Positions 1 through 6,996 of a stretch of DNA of 7,576 nucleotides are shown here, piece after piece; positions within the stretch are counted from its first letter, which is position 1, and each line of letters opens with the position of its first letter. Where the stretch lies: positions 1-7,576 of the forward strand of contig JAAEZW010000079.1 in assembly GCA_018222665.1 (NCBI GenBank), in the 5' to 3' direction. Made by a program: the position numbers and the translations under genes. The stretch is from Paracoccaceae bacterium (GTDB taxonomy: Bacteria; Pseudomonadota; Alphaproteobacteria; Rhodobacterales; Rhodobacteraceae). The notes under the pieces are model-generated. The model was not told the DNA's origin and searched no databases. It was given only the letters and a program-made list of their open reading frames with translations.

Positions 1-1
1 G

Positions 2-523
2 GGGGCGCTGGCATGGGCATCTGTGCCGTTTTATGACTGGTTCTGCCGTGTGACTGGATTTGGTGGTGTCACAAACACGGCCGAGGCGGGATCCGATGTG
101 GTTTTGGATCGCACAATTAAAGTACGTTTTGATGCATCGCTTGAACGCGACATGCCATGGGCATTCAAACCCATGCGACGTCAAATGGAAATCAAAATTG
201 GTGAAACGGGTTTGGCGTTTTATGAGGCCTATAACCCACATGATCGCCCGATCGCTGGATCAGCGTCCTATAATGTAACCCCCTACGAGGCGGGTGCATT
301 TTTCACGAAAATTGACTGTTTCTGCTTTGAAGAGCAGGTTTTGCAACCCGGCGAACGTGTGCAAATGCCTGTCACTTTCTTTGTGGACCCTGAATTGGTA
401 GACGACCGTGATGCGAAATATACAAAAGTCATCACATTGTCGTACACCTTTTATGAAATCGATCTACCCGAGGAGACAGCGCTTGTTTCACCGGATACAG
501 ATGAACTAACGAAACTTAACTAA
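2..523 (+). CDS. ctaG: Cytochrome c oxidase assembly protein CtaG (Cox11 family), 5'-truncated
   Basis: This is a copper chaperone that delivers Cu(I) to the Cu(B) site of subunit I of aa3-type cytochrome c oxidase; it is anchored in the inner membrane with its domain in the periplasm. The frame is open from base 2, and translation upstream of the GTG at 23 reads GALAWASVPFYDWFCRVTG, which matches the end of the family's single membrane helix and the Cox11 motif after it. The GTG at 23 is therefore an internal Val and the real start lies outside the window, probably some 15-25 codons upstream. The Cox11 copper signature CFCF is present, with Cys codons at 317-319 and 323-325, and another conserved Cys sits in FYDWFCRVTG. 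The C-terminal part is the usual beta-rich domain and appears complete, ending TAA. Its stop is 21 nt before coxC, consistent with one oxidase operon. The family assignment is firm; only the N-terminus is missing. Confidence 0.95.
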   Translation, partial: GALAWASVPFYDWFCRVTGFGGVTNTAEAGSDVVLDRTIKVRFDASLERDMPWAFKPMRRQMEIKIGETGLAFYEAYNPHDRPIAGSASYNVTPYEAGAFFTKIDCFCFEEQVLQPGERVQMPVTFFVDPELVDDRDAKYTKVITLSYTFYEIDLPEETALVSPDTDELTKLN

Positions 524-533
524 ACCTTCCGAC

Positions 534-540
534 GAGGGAT
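534..540 (+). promoter_or_regulatory. Ribosome binding site of coxC
   Basis: The run GAGGGAT starts 11 nt upstream of the ATG at 545, giving a good Shine-Dalgarno match at normal spacing. It is the clearest plus-strand ribosome binding site in the window and supports the chosen coxC start. It fits a subunit made in large amount. Confidence 0.7.
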
Positions 541-544
541 CAAA

Positions 545-1378
545 ATGGCGCATGTAAAAAATCACGACTATCACATTCTAAACCCATCGCTCTGGCCACT
601 GCTGGGCGCTGTTGCTGCATTTGTAATGCTTTTTGGCGCAACAGTTGCGATGAAAGGCGAAACAACGATCTTGGGCGGAATGATTACCCTTTCTGGTCCT
701 TGGATGGGGCTTATCGGCTTTGTTGGTGTTCTTTATGTCATGTTCGGTTGGTGGGCTGACACAGTGACTGAAAACAAAGTGGGCGACCATACACCAGTTG
801 TTTTGATTGGCCTGCGCTATGGTTTCATTCTGTTCATCATGTCAGAGGTGATGTTCTTCTCTGCTTGGTTCTGGTCATTCTTTAAGCACGCGATGTACCC
901 AATGGGCGAAATGAGCCCTATGGTGGACGGTGTTTGGCCACCTGTTGGTATCGAAACATTTGATCCATGGCACCTACCATTGATCAACACATTGATCCTG
1001 TTGTGTTCAGGTGCCGCGGCAACATGGGCGCACCACGCGATTGCACACGAAGGCAACCGCAAGGACATGATCAATGGTTTGGCGATTGCTGTTGCACTTG
1101 GCCTGATCTTCACAGTGTTCCAGGCGTATGAATATCAGCACGCGGCATTTGGTTTCTCTGGAAACATCTATGGCGCGACCTTCTTTATGGCGACTGGTTT
1201 CCACGGTTTCCATGTGATCGTTGGTACGATCTTCTTGTTCATCTGTATGCTACGTGCGATGCGCGGTCACTTTAGCCCAGAACAACACTTGGGCTTTGAA
1301 GCGGCGGCATGGTACTGGCACTTTGTTGACGTTGTATGGTTGTTCCTATTCGCAGCAGTTTATGTCTGGGGCGGCTAA
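545..1378 (+). CDS. coxC: Cytochrome c oxidase subunit III (aa3-type)
   Basis: This is subunit III of the aa3 terminal oxidase in the inner membrane. It carries no metal centre; in the family it stabilises subunit I during turnover and supports proton uptake. The 277-residue product has the normal length and about seven hydrophobic segments (roughly residues 15-35, 51-70, 88-113, 144-165, 175-194, 208-237, 253-274). Family signatures seen are [17 protein letters not shown] with the membrane-buried Glu (E101, the DCCD-reactive position of the family), [18 protein letters not shown] near 211-228, and [16 protein letters not shown] near 252-267. The N-terminus [15 protein letters not shown] is also typical. 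The start is ATG with a strong ribosome binding site 7 nt away. It follows ctaG by 21 nt, as in alphaproteobacterial oxidase operons, and a hairpin that may reduce readthrough lies 35 nt after its stop. Nothing is missing or unusual in the protein. Confidence 0.98.
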   Translation: MAHVKNHDYHILNPSLWPLLGAVAAFVMLFGATVAMKGETTILGGMITLSGPWMGLIGFVGVLYVMFGWWADTVTENKVGDHTPVVLIGLRYGFILFIMSEVMFFSAWFWSFFKHAMYPMGEMSPMVDGVWPPVGIETFDPWHLPLINTLILLCSGAAATWAHHAIAHEGNRKDMINGLAIAVALGLIFTVFQAYEYQHAAFGFSGNIYGATFFMATGFHGFHVIVGTIFLFICMLRAMRGHFSPEQHLGFEAAAWYWHFVDVVWLFLFAAVYVWGG

Positions 1379-1413
1379 TCGACCAACATGTTACGCATGC
1401 AAATTATGAATGA

Positions 1414-1442
1414 AAGCGCGCGAAGTCTGACTTCGCGCGTTT
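1414..1442 (+). terminator. Terminator- or attenuator-like hairpin between coxC and SURF1
   Basis: A perfect 10-bp inverted repeat (1417-1426 with 1430-1439, CGCGCGAAGT against ACTTCGCGCG) has a 3-nt loop CTG. It extends by one G-T wobble and two A-T pairs to 13 bp (1414-1442). It is flanked by AAA on the left and TTT on the right, so the T tract is short and the structure is nearly symmetric. The placement, after coxC and only about 8 nt before the GGGGG run ahead of SURF1, suggests partial termination or an mRNA-stabilising 3' end that makes more coxC than downstream message. The weak T tract makes full termination doubtful. Confidence 0.6.
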
Positions 1443-1457
1443 CCTACTTGGGGGATA

Positions 1458-2138
1458 GTGGTGCGGCGCACAATTTTTATTCTGATTATCGGTCTGGCTG
1501 GGATTGCAGTCTTGCTATCGCTGGGAACATGGCAGGTCCAACGCCTTGCTTGGAAAGAGGGTATTCTGGCGGAAATTGATGTGAAAATTTCGGGTGCGCC
1601 AATCAAACTTCCCCTTTCGCCAAGTGAAGAGGCGCACAAATACCAACCTGTGGAAGTGTCTGGACGTTTCCTTGAAACCCGTATCCGAGTGCTGGTAAGC
1701 CAGAAATTGATCGGCGCAGGGTATCGTATTATTCAACCGTTTCAGACCGCGGACCGTGTTATTCTGGTTGATCGTGGGTTTGTCAAAATTGACCAAACCG
1801 AAGATCTGCGAAATGATGCGGCAACGGTTTTGGGCAATTTGCATTGGCCGGATGAGGTGGATGAATATACTCCCGAACCTGACCTAACGCGGGACATATG
1901 GTTTGCGCGCGACGTCCCAGCAGTGGCACAGGCATTGAACGCCGATCCGATCCTGGTGATCGCACGCGAAATTACCCCCAGCAGTGAAAAAGTTTCACCG
2001 ATCCCTATTTCAAGCAGTGGTATTCCCAACGATCATCTGCAATATGCAATTACATGGTATTCGCTTGCGACTGTTTGGGCAGGGATGAGCGGCCTTTTCC
2101 TATTTGGGACACGCAGAAGAAAGAGTTCAGAGACATGA
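1458..2138 (+). CDS. SURF1 family protein (heme a insertion into cytochrome c oxidase)
   Basis: This is an inner-membrane assembly factor that helps place heme a into subunit I of cytochrome c oxidase. The 226-residue product shows the family's architecture: an N-terminal membrane helix (about 5-23) ending in LGTWQVQRLAWK, a periplasmic domain with YRIIQPF (89-95) and ILVDRGFV (102-109), and a C-terminal motif IPNDHLQYAITWYSLA (189-204) leading into a second helix (about 197-217) followed by a positive tail. The His of that motif (H193) is the residue position associated with heme a binding in bacterial SURF1. Two GTG codons in tandem (1458 and 1461) can start it; upstream there is only TGA at 1428. 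A G-rich run at 1450-1454 is better spaced for 1461 (6 nt) than for 1458 (3 nt), so the protein may be one residue shorter. Its stop overlaps the thrC start as ATGA. It completes the oxidase-assembly group with ctaG and coxC. Confidence 0.94.
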   Translation: MVRRTIFILIIGLAGIAVLLSLGTWQVQRLAWKEGILAEIDVKISGAPIKLPLSPSEEAHKYQPVEVSGRFLETRIRVLVSQKLIGAGYRIIQPFQTADRVILVDRGFVKIDQTEDLRNDAATVLGNLHWPDEVDEYTPEPDLTRDIWFARDVPAVAQALNADPILVIAREITPSSEKVSPIPISSSGIPNDHLQYAITWYSLATVWAGMSGLFLFGTRRRKSSET

Positions 2139-3526
2139 TATATATCTCAACCCGCGGAAATGCACCAATCCTTAGCTTCGAAGAAGCGATGCTCACGGGC
2201 TTGGCACGTGATGGGGGGCTTTATGTTCCGGAAACTGTGCCATCTCTGTCTCATTCTGATATCGCCGCAATGGCGGGCAAATCCTATGAAGAGATCGCGT
2301 TTCAGGTCATGCGCCCCTTTGTTGGGGATACATTTACAGATGCGGAATTCACGGACATTATCGCCAAGGCCTATGCAAACTTTGGCCACTCGGCGCGCGC
2401 GCCGATGGTGCAATTGGATAACAACCATTTCTTGCTGGAACTTTTCCATGGTCCAACCCTTGCGTTCAAAGATTTCGCAATGCAGCTGATCGGGCAACTG
2501 TTTCAGGTGGCGCTTAACCGTCGTGGGGATCGTGTCACTATCGTTGGCGCAACCAGTGGCGATACAGGCAGCGCCGCGATTGAGGCGTTTCGCGGGCTGG
2601 ATGCGGTGGATGTTTTCATCCTTTATCCGCATGGGCGCGTGTCAGAGGTACAGCGCCGCCAAATGACAACACCAACGGAATCCAATGTGCATGCCTTGGC
2701 GGTTGATGGCACCTTTGATGATTGCCAATCCCGCCTAAAGGATATGTTCAATGATTTTGAATTCCGCGATGGTGTGAAATTGGCAGGTGTGAATTCAATC
2801 AACTGGGCGCGTGTTTTGGCTCAGGTTGTCTATTACTTCTCATCCGCGGTTCAGTTGGGCGCGCCACATCGCAAAATCAGCTTTACCGTGCCAACAGGAA
2901 ACTTTGGGGATATCTTTGCGGGCTATATTGCCAAACGCATGGGGCTGCCAATTGATCGTTTGGTTGTGGCGACAAACCAAAACGATATTTTGCATCGCTG
3001 CCTTAGCACGGGTGAGTACCGCATGGGCGACGTGATCCCATCCATCAGCCCATCGATGGATATTCAGATCAGTTCAAATTTTGAACGCGCGATGTTTGAT
3101 GCCTATGATCGCGATGGGGCCGCGATTGCTCAGGTGATGAATGAACTAAAAACAAATGGCGGCTTTGCCCTGTCACAGGGTGTTGTGGATGCATTGCGCG
3201 AAAACTTTGACAGTGGCCGTGTAAGCGAGGCAGAAACATCCGCCGAAATCACCCATAGTCTGGCCACGCATGCCGAGCTTTTGTGTCCGCACAGCGCAAT
3301 CGGAACACAGGTTGCGGACCGTTTGCGTGATGCGAATACGCCCATGATCACATTGGCCACGGCGCATCCTGCGAAATTTCCTGACGCGGTCGAGGCCGCA
3401 ACAGGTATTCGCCCCCCTTTACCCCCGCGCATGTCCGACCTATTTGAGCGGGACGAACGTATGACCCGCGTTGACAACAACCTTGAGGCGCTAAAGGCCA
3501 TTGTAAAAGATCGGATCGCAAATTGA
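2135..3526 (+). CDS. thrC: Threonine synthase
   Basis: This is a PLP enzyme converting O-phospho-L-homoserine and water to L-threonine and phosphate, the last step of threonine synthesis, in the cytoplasm. From the ATG at 2135 it has 463 residues, normal for the long proteobacterial/fungal-type form. The N-terminus MIYISTRGNAPILSFEEAM and the following GLARDGGLYVPE are typical of that class. The PLP-binding Lys is K112 in FHGPTLAFKDFAMQ; ATSGDTGSAAIE (139-150) and the phosphate-cup VPTGNFGDI (252-260) are both present. A longer open frame runs back to a start codon at 2054, but that would place 27 extra codons inside SURF1 and before the conserved N-terminus. The start overlaps the SURF1 stop (ATGA, 2135-2138) and only a weak purine-rich run (AGAAAGAG) precedes it, so translational coupling is likely. 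No threonine attenuator is seen; other threonine-pathway genes are not in the window. Confidence 0.97.
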   Translation: MIYISTRGNAPILSFEEAMLTGLARDGGLYVPETVPSLSHSDIAAMAGKSYEEIAFQVMRPFVGDTFTDAEFTDIIAKAYANFGHSARAPMVQLDNNHFLLELFHGPTLAFKDFAMQLIGQLFQVALNRRGDRVTIVGATSGDTGSAAIEAFRGLDAVDVFILYPHGRVSEVQRRQMTTPTESNVHALAVDGTFDDCQSRLKDMFNDFEFRDGVKLAGVNSINWARVLAQVVYYFSSAVQLGAPHRKISFTVPTGNFGDIFAGYIAKRMGLPIDRLVVATNQNDILHRCLSTGEYRMGDVIPSISPSMDIQISSNFERAMFDAYDRDGAAIAQVMNELKTNGGFALSQGVVDALRENFDSGRVSEAETSAEITHSLATHAELLCPHSAIGTQVADRLRDANTPMITLATAHPAKFPDAVEAATGIRPPLPPRMSDLFERDERMTRVDNNLEALKAIVKDRIAN

Positions 3527-4788
3527 GCATTCATCACCACACATTGCCCAATGGGTTTCAAATCGTAACCGAGCATATGCCAGGGCTAGAATCCGTGGCA
3601 CTTGGGGTTTGGGTGATGGCCGGTGGGCGAAATGAAACACAATCTCAAACGGGGATTGCGCATTTTCTGGAACACATGGCATTCAAAGGCACCCGCACAC
3701 GCAGCGCCGTGAACATTGCTGAAGCGATTGAGGATGTGGGTGGATATATCAATGCCTATACCTCGCGCGAGGCGACAGCCTATTACCTGCGCCTGCTGCG
3801 CCAAGATGTGCGTTTGGGCGTTGATATTCTGGCCGACATTCTGCGCAACTCTGTCTATGATCCACGCGAGGTCGAGGTAGAGCGTGGCGTGATCCTTCAA
3901 GAGATTGGCCAAACACTGGATACCCCTGATGACATCATTTTTGATTGGCTTCAGGAAACCGCCTATCCCCAGCAATCTTTGGGTCGATCAATCCTTGGAC
4001 CATCCGATAATGTCGCGCGTTTTGATCGGGATGATTTGATCCAATTTGTGTCGTCACATTACTCACCTGATCGCATGGTTTTTGCCGCCGCAGGTGGGAT
4101 TGATCACGACGAGCTCTACCAATTGCTGTCCGATGCGTTCGGTGATTTGCCGATCATTCCCGCGGGGCAAACAGATGGTGACGCAAAATTCCACAGCGGC
4201 GAATTGCGCCGCGAAAAGGAATTAGAACAGGCGCATTTCACACTTGCCCTTGAAGGACCAAGTTACCGTGATGACGATATTTATACGGCACAGATTTATT
4301 CAATCGCGCTTGGCGGCGGGATGTCATCGCGCCTATTCCAAGAGGTGCGTGAAAAACGCGGACTGTGTTATACGATCTTTGCCCAAGCGGGCGCTTATAG
4401 CGACACGGGTATGACCACGATTTACGCAGGTACATCGGATGCACAAATCGGGGAATTGGCCAACATCACAATTGATGAGCTGAAGCGCGCGGCAGATACG
4501 CTAAACCAAGCAGAGCTAGACCGCGCGCGCGCTCAAATGAAAGCGGGTCTTTTGATGGGACTAGAAAGCGCATCAAACCGTGCTGAACGTTTGGCCCGTA
4601 TGGTTCAGATTTGGGGTAAGGTTCCAAACCTAGAGGAAACAGTGGCCCGCGTCGACGCGGTGGACTTGGACAAACTGCGCACCTACGCGCAATCGGTTGC
4701 AAGCAGTGCCAAGATGGCAACCGCCCTCTATGGTCCAATCGCAGCGGCGCCTGATTTATCCGCACTTGAGGCGCGACGAGCAGCATAA
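3523..4788 (+). CDS. M16 family zinc metallopeptidase (MPP-beta/processing-protease-like)
   Basis: This is a zinc peptidase of the pitrilysin clan, M16B type, the bacterial relatives of the mitochondrial processing peptidase beta subunit. It is 421 residues, the family's usual size. The inverted zinc motif HFLEH (H47, E50, H51) lies in GIAHFLEHMAFKGT, and the distal Glu ligand is E127 in ERGVILQEI, at the distance seen in MPP-beta. The second half carries the glycine-rich LGGGMSSRLFQEVREKRGLCY (263-283), typical of the non-catalytic domain that closes the substrate chamber. No signal peptide is visible, so it is probably cytoplasmic; natural substrates are unknown. The start is TTG at 3523, overlapping the thrC stop as TTGA; the product MSIHHHTLPNGFQIVTEHMPG then matches the family N-terminus, while the first in-frame ATG (residue 19) would delete the first beta strand. 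Its TAA overlaps the next ATG by 1 nt. The active site is complete, so this is not the inactive partner type. Confidence 0.94.
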   Translation: MSIHHHTLPNGFQIVTEHMPGLESVALGVWVMAGGRNETQSQTGIAHFLEHMAFKGTRTRSAVNIAEAIEDVGGYINAYTSREATAYYLRLLRQDVRLGVDILADILRNSVYDPREVEVERGVILQEIGQTLDTPDDIIFDWLQETAYPQQSLGRSILGPSDNVARFDRDDLIQFVSSHYSPDRMVFAAAGGIDHDELYQLLSDAFGDLPIIPAGQTDGDAKFHSGELRREKELEQAHFTLALEGPSYRDDDIYTAQIYSIALGGGMSSRLFQEVREKRGLCYTIFAQAGAYSDTGMTTIYAGTSDAQIGELANITIDELKRAADTLNQAELDRARAQMKAGLLMGLESASNRAERLARMVQIWGKVPNLEETVARVDAVDLDKLRTYAQSVASSAKMATALYGPIAAAPDLSALEARRAA

Positions 4789-5378
4789 TGTTTTTCTTTA
4801 AGCGCAAAGTATGGATCGACACCGAACGTTTATACCTGCGCGCGCCTGTTCAAACCGACTATCGTCAATGGTCTGAATTGCGCTATGCCTCAAAGGAATT
4901 TTTGACCCCTTGGGAACCCACATGGTCACCTGATCATTTGTCACGGAAAGCGTTTTCAAATCGGGTCTATTGGTCACAGAAAAATATCAACGGCGGCACG
5001 GCCATTCCACTGTTCATGTTCCGCCGTGAAGATGACAAATTGGTAGGGGCGATTACCTTGGACAATATCCGCCACGGCCCTGCGCAAACGGGGACCATGG
5101 GATATTGGATTGGCCACCCCTATGCGCGCCACGGATACATGACAGAAGCCCTGCGTGCGATGGTCCATTATGCCTTTAGCACAATGGATCTAAGCCGAGT
5201 TGAAAGCGCCTGTTTACCCGAAAACGTTGCATCGCGCGGGGTTCTGGAAAAATGTGGCTATAAATACGAAGGTGTCGCACAGGCCTATATTCAAATTAAT
5301 GGCCGTTGGCGGACCCACGTCCTATATGCTGCTTTACGCGCGGATCGGCGTGGGCGGACAACAGTGGGCATGGCATGA
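4788..5378 (+). CDS. GNAT family N-acetyltransferase, RimJ-like
   Basis: This predicted acetyl-CoA-dependent N-acetyltransferase belongs to the RimJ/RimL branch, whose studied members acetylate N-termini of ribosomal proteins; the target here is unknown. The 196-residue product begins MFFFKRKVWIDTERLYLRAP and shares with RimJ the FLTPWEP block (38-44), the central GAITLDNIRHG (87-97), the acetyl-CoA region YWIGHPYARHGYMTEALRAM (106-125), and ENVASRGVLEKCGYKYEG (145-162). QINGRWRTHVLYAAL (169-183) also resembles the RimJ C-terminus. The pyrophosphate loop here is ARHGYM, a little unlike the usual Q/R-x-x-G-x-G/A because the last position is Met, which is common in the RimJ group. The ATG at 4788 overlaps the peptidase stop (TAATG), with GACGAG about 7 nt upstream as a possible ribosome binding site. 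The C-terminal tail RADRRGRTTVGMA extends past the fold. Calling it RimJ itself would be going too far. Confidence 0.88.
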   Translation: MFFFKRKVWIDTERLYLRAPVQTDYRQWSELRYASKEFLTPWEPTWSPDHLSRKAFSNRVYWSQKNINGGTAIPLFMFRREDDKLVGAITLDNIRHGPAQTGTMGYWIGHPYARHGYMTEALRAMVHYAFSTMDLSRVESACLPENVASRGVLEKCGYKYEGVAQAYIQINGRWRTHVLYAALRADRRGRTTVGMA

Positions 5379-6793
5379 ATACCTATTTACCAGCGGATCA
5401 AAACTTCTACGCGATCGCGTCAAATGCAGGATTGGCGCATCTTCTTTTCCCCGTAGAACCGGGCTATGTCGAAGAGCCCCGCGGCCGCTGGAAGGGGCAG
5501 GCGGAATATGTCGCGCGTCCCAAAACAACCGAGGATGTGAGCGCCCTTGTCAAACTGTGCCACACCCACCGCGTGGCGATTATTCCCTATGGTGGTGGAA
5601 CTGGATTGGTGGGTGGGCAACTTGCCGAAACAGGAGCGGTTCCGTTGATCTTATCCCTTGAAAAGATGACGAAAATTCGCGCCGTTCATCCCGAAGAAAA
5701 CGTGATGATCGTGGATGCGGGTGCCATTTTGGCCGATATCCAACAGGCCGCCGAAGATGTGGATCGCCTGTTTCCGCTCTCTTTGGCCTCTGGGGGCAGC
5801 GCGCGGATTGGCGGGTGTCTTGCCACGAACGCGGGGGGTGTGAATGTCCTACGCTATGGCAACACACGTGATCTGTGTTTGGGCCTAGAGGTTGTCATGG
5901 CGGACGGTGCAATTTGGAACGGGTTGGGACGTCTGCGCAAGGATAATACAGGCTATGACCTGCGCCATCTGATGATCGGGTCCGAAGGGACATTGGGCAT
6001 CATCACAGGTGCATCGCTAAAGCTTGCGCCGCGCCCGCGGGACGTGGGTGTGGCCCTGTTCACCGTACCTAATACAACTGCGGCCCTGTCCCTTTTGGCG
6101 ATGACACGCGATGAGGTGGGCGAGGCAGTGTCCGCCTTTGAATTGATGTCGAAAATGGGGTTCGATTTTCTGTCTGAAACCATGCCAAATGTGCGCCAAG
6201 TGATTGAAATTAAACCAGAATGGATGGTTTTGATTGAACTGGGCATGGGCGGTGCACAATCCGCATCAGATGCGCTTGAACGCCTGTTTGAATTGGGACA
6301 CGAGGCTGGTCTGGTCAGTGATGGGATCATCGCACAATCCACGCAGCAGGCGCAGGATATATGGACGATCCGTGAAACCATTCCAGAGGCTAACCGCCGC
6401 ATTGGATCGATCAGCAGCCATGATATTTCTCTGCCCCTTTCGATGATTCCAGAGTTCATAAAGGTGGCCCCAAACCATTTGGAAAAATTGTGCGATATGC
6501 GCATCAATTGCTTTGGTCATTTGGGGGATGGCAACCTCCATTATAATGTCTTCCCACCCAAAGGACGGGATAAGAAAGAGTTCTGGAACCTACGGGACGA
6601 AATCAAACGCACGGTGCATGATTTGGTCGTCTCAATGGGGGGATCGCATAGTGCGGAACATGGGATTGGCCGTCTTAAGGTGGATGATTTGGAACGGTAT
6701 AGCGATCCTGCGAAACTTTCGGCGCTTCACGCGATTAAGGGCGCGCTTGATCCCCAAAACATCCTAAATCCTGGGTCTGTTTTGCGTCGGTAA
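5375..6793 (+). CDS. FAD-linked oxidase, D-lactate / D-2-hydroxyglutarate dehydrogenase-like
   Basis: This flavoprotein of the VAO (FAD_binding_4 plus FAD-oxidase C) family oxidises a D-2-hydroxy acid in its relatives; the substrate here (D-lactate, D-2-hydroxyglutarate, glycolate or other) cannot be told from sequence. It has 472 residues from ATG 5375. The FAD pyrophosphate loop is IIPYGGGTGLVGGQ (69-82), with further FAD contacts at LASGGSARIGGCLATNAGG (137-155) and IGSEGTLGII (201-210). The catalytic/metal motif GHLGDGNLHYNV (381-392, H382 and H389) and SAEHGIGRLK (426-435, E428) match the His-His-Glu metal site of the D2HGDH/D-LDH group. No signal peptide or membrane helix is visible, so electrons probably go to a soluble acceptor such as ETF. 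The start overlaps the acetyltransferase stop (ATGA, 5375-5378); a TTG at 5306 would add 23 unconserved residues inside the upstream gene. No GlcE or GlcF partner follows, which speaks against a three-subunit glycolate oxidase. Confidence 0.92.
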   Translation: MNTYLPADQNFYAIASNAGLAHLLFPVEPGYVEEPRGRWKGQAEYVARPKTTEDVSALVKLCHTHRVAIIPYGGGTGLVGGQLAETGAVPLILSLEKMTKIRAVHPEENVMIVDAGAILADIQQAAEDVDRLFPLSLASGGSARIGGCLATNAGGVNVLRYGNTRDLCLGLEVVMADGAIWNGLGRLRKDNTGYDLRHLMIGSEGTLGIITGASLKLAPRPRDVGVALFTVPNTTAALSLLAMTRDEVGEAVSAFELMSKMGFDFLSETMPNVRQVIEIKPEWMVLIELGMGGAQSASDALERLFELGHEAGLVSDGIIAQSTQQAQDIWTIRETIPEANRRIGSISSHDISLPLSMIPEFIKVAPNHLEKLCDMRINCFGHLGDGNLHYNVFPPKGRDKKEFWNLRDEIKRTVHDLVVSMGGSHSAEHGIGRLKVDDLERYSDPAKLSALHAIKGALDPQNILNPGSVLRR

Positions 6794-6813
6794 TACGTCG
6801 GTATAACGTCGGT
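6785..6813 (+). repeat. Three tandem CGTCGGT units with 11-bp period
   Basis: CGTCGGT occurs at 6785-6791, 6796-6802 and 6807-6813, exactly 11 bp apart, separated by the AT-only spacers AATA and ATAA. The first copy covers the last Arg codon and the first base of the TAA stop of the FAD oxidase; the other two lie just after the gene. This looks like a short slippage-made repeat. A binding site for a protein contacting one face of DNA is possible but there is no other support. Confidence 0.6.
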
Positions 6814-6964
6814 GCGCAACGCGCGATGGGATATGGATGTGTTAGGGATAAGGTGGTTGTCACCCGTCAAAGTATTTTTTGTCAGAGTACTGATATCGAA
6901 TAGCCCGCATCACGAGACATGTGAATGTTCGTAGACTATTCCCAAGCCGACCTCGGCATGTGCG

Positions 6965-6995
6965 AAAGCGCCTCCCTCGGGGAGGTCGGCGCTTT
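6965..6995. terminator. Bidirectional terminator-like hairpin between convergent genes
   Basis: The outer stem AAAGCG/CGCTTT (6965-6970 with 6990-6995) and the inner stem CCTCCC/GGGAGG (6971-6976 with 6980-6985, loop TCG) form 12 bp, interrupted on one side by a 4-nt bulge TCGG (6986-6989). It is flanked by A on the left and T on the right, so it could stop RNA polymerase from both sides, 172 nt after the oxidase stop and about 111 nt beyond the stop of the minus-strand gene. The T tracts are only 3 nt, which lowers confidence. Confidence 0.5.
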
Positions 6996-6996
6996 G

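Noticed and set aside
23..523. GTG at 23 as the start of ctaG
   Set aside because: The frame stays open to base 2 and the upstream residues GALAWAS continue the family's membrane helix, so this is an internal Val in a gene cut by the window edge.
2054..2134. Upstream extension of thrC inside SURF1
   Set aside because: The added residues are not those of threonine synthase, and the ATG at 2135 gives both the conserved N-terminus and a standard ATGA overlap.
2147..2632. Long antisense open frame within thrC
   Set aside because: It lies opposite strongly conserved thrC codons and its product has no recognisable motif.
5306..5374. TTG start extending the FAD oxidase into the acetyltransferase gene
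   Set aside because: It adds 23 residues that look like an out-of-frame reading of the acetyltransferase; the ATG at 5375 overlaps the stop in the usual way.
5953..6507. Long antisense open frame within the FAD oxidase
   Set aside because: It is a shadow of codon bias in a well-supported gene; its translation is Ser/Arg-rich with no domain.
6852..6880. Small stem GGTG/CACC before a T6 run as terminator of the FAD oxidase
   Set aside because: The stem is only 4 bp and ends 10 nt before the T run, too weak and too far for an intrinsic terminator.
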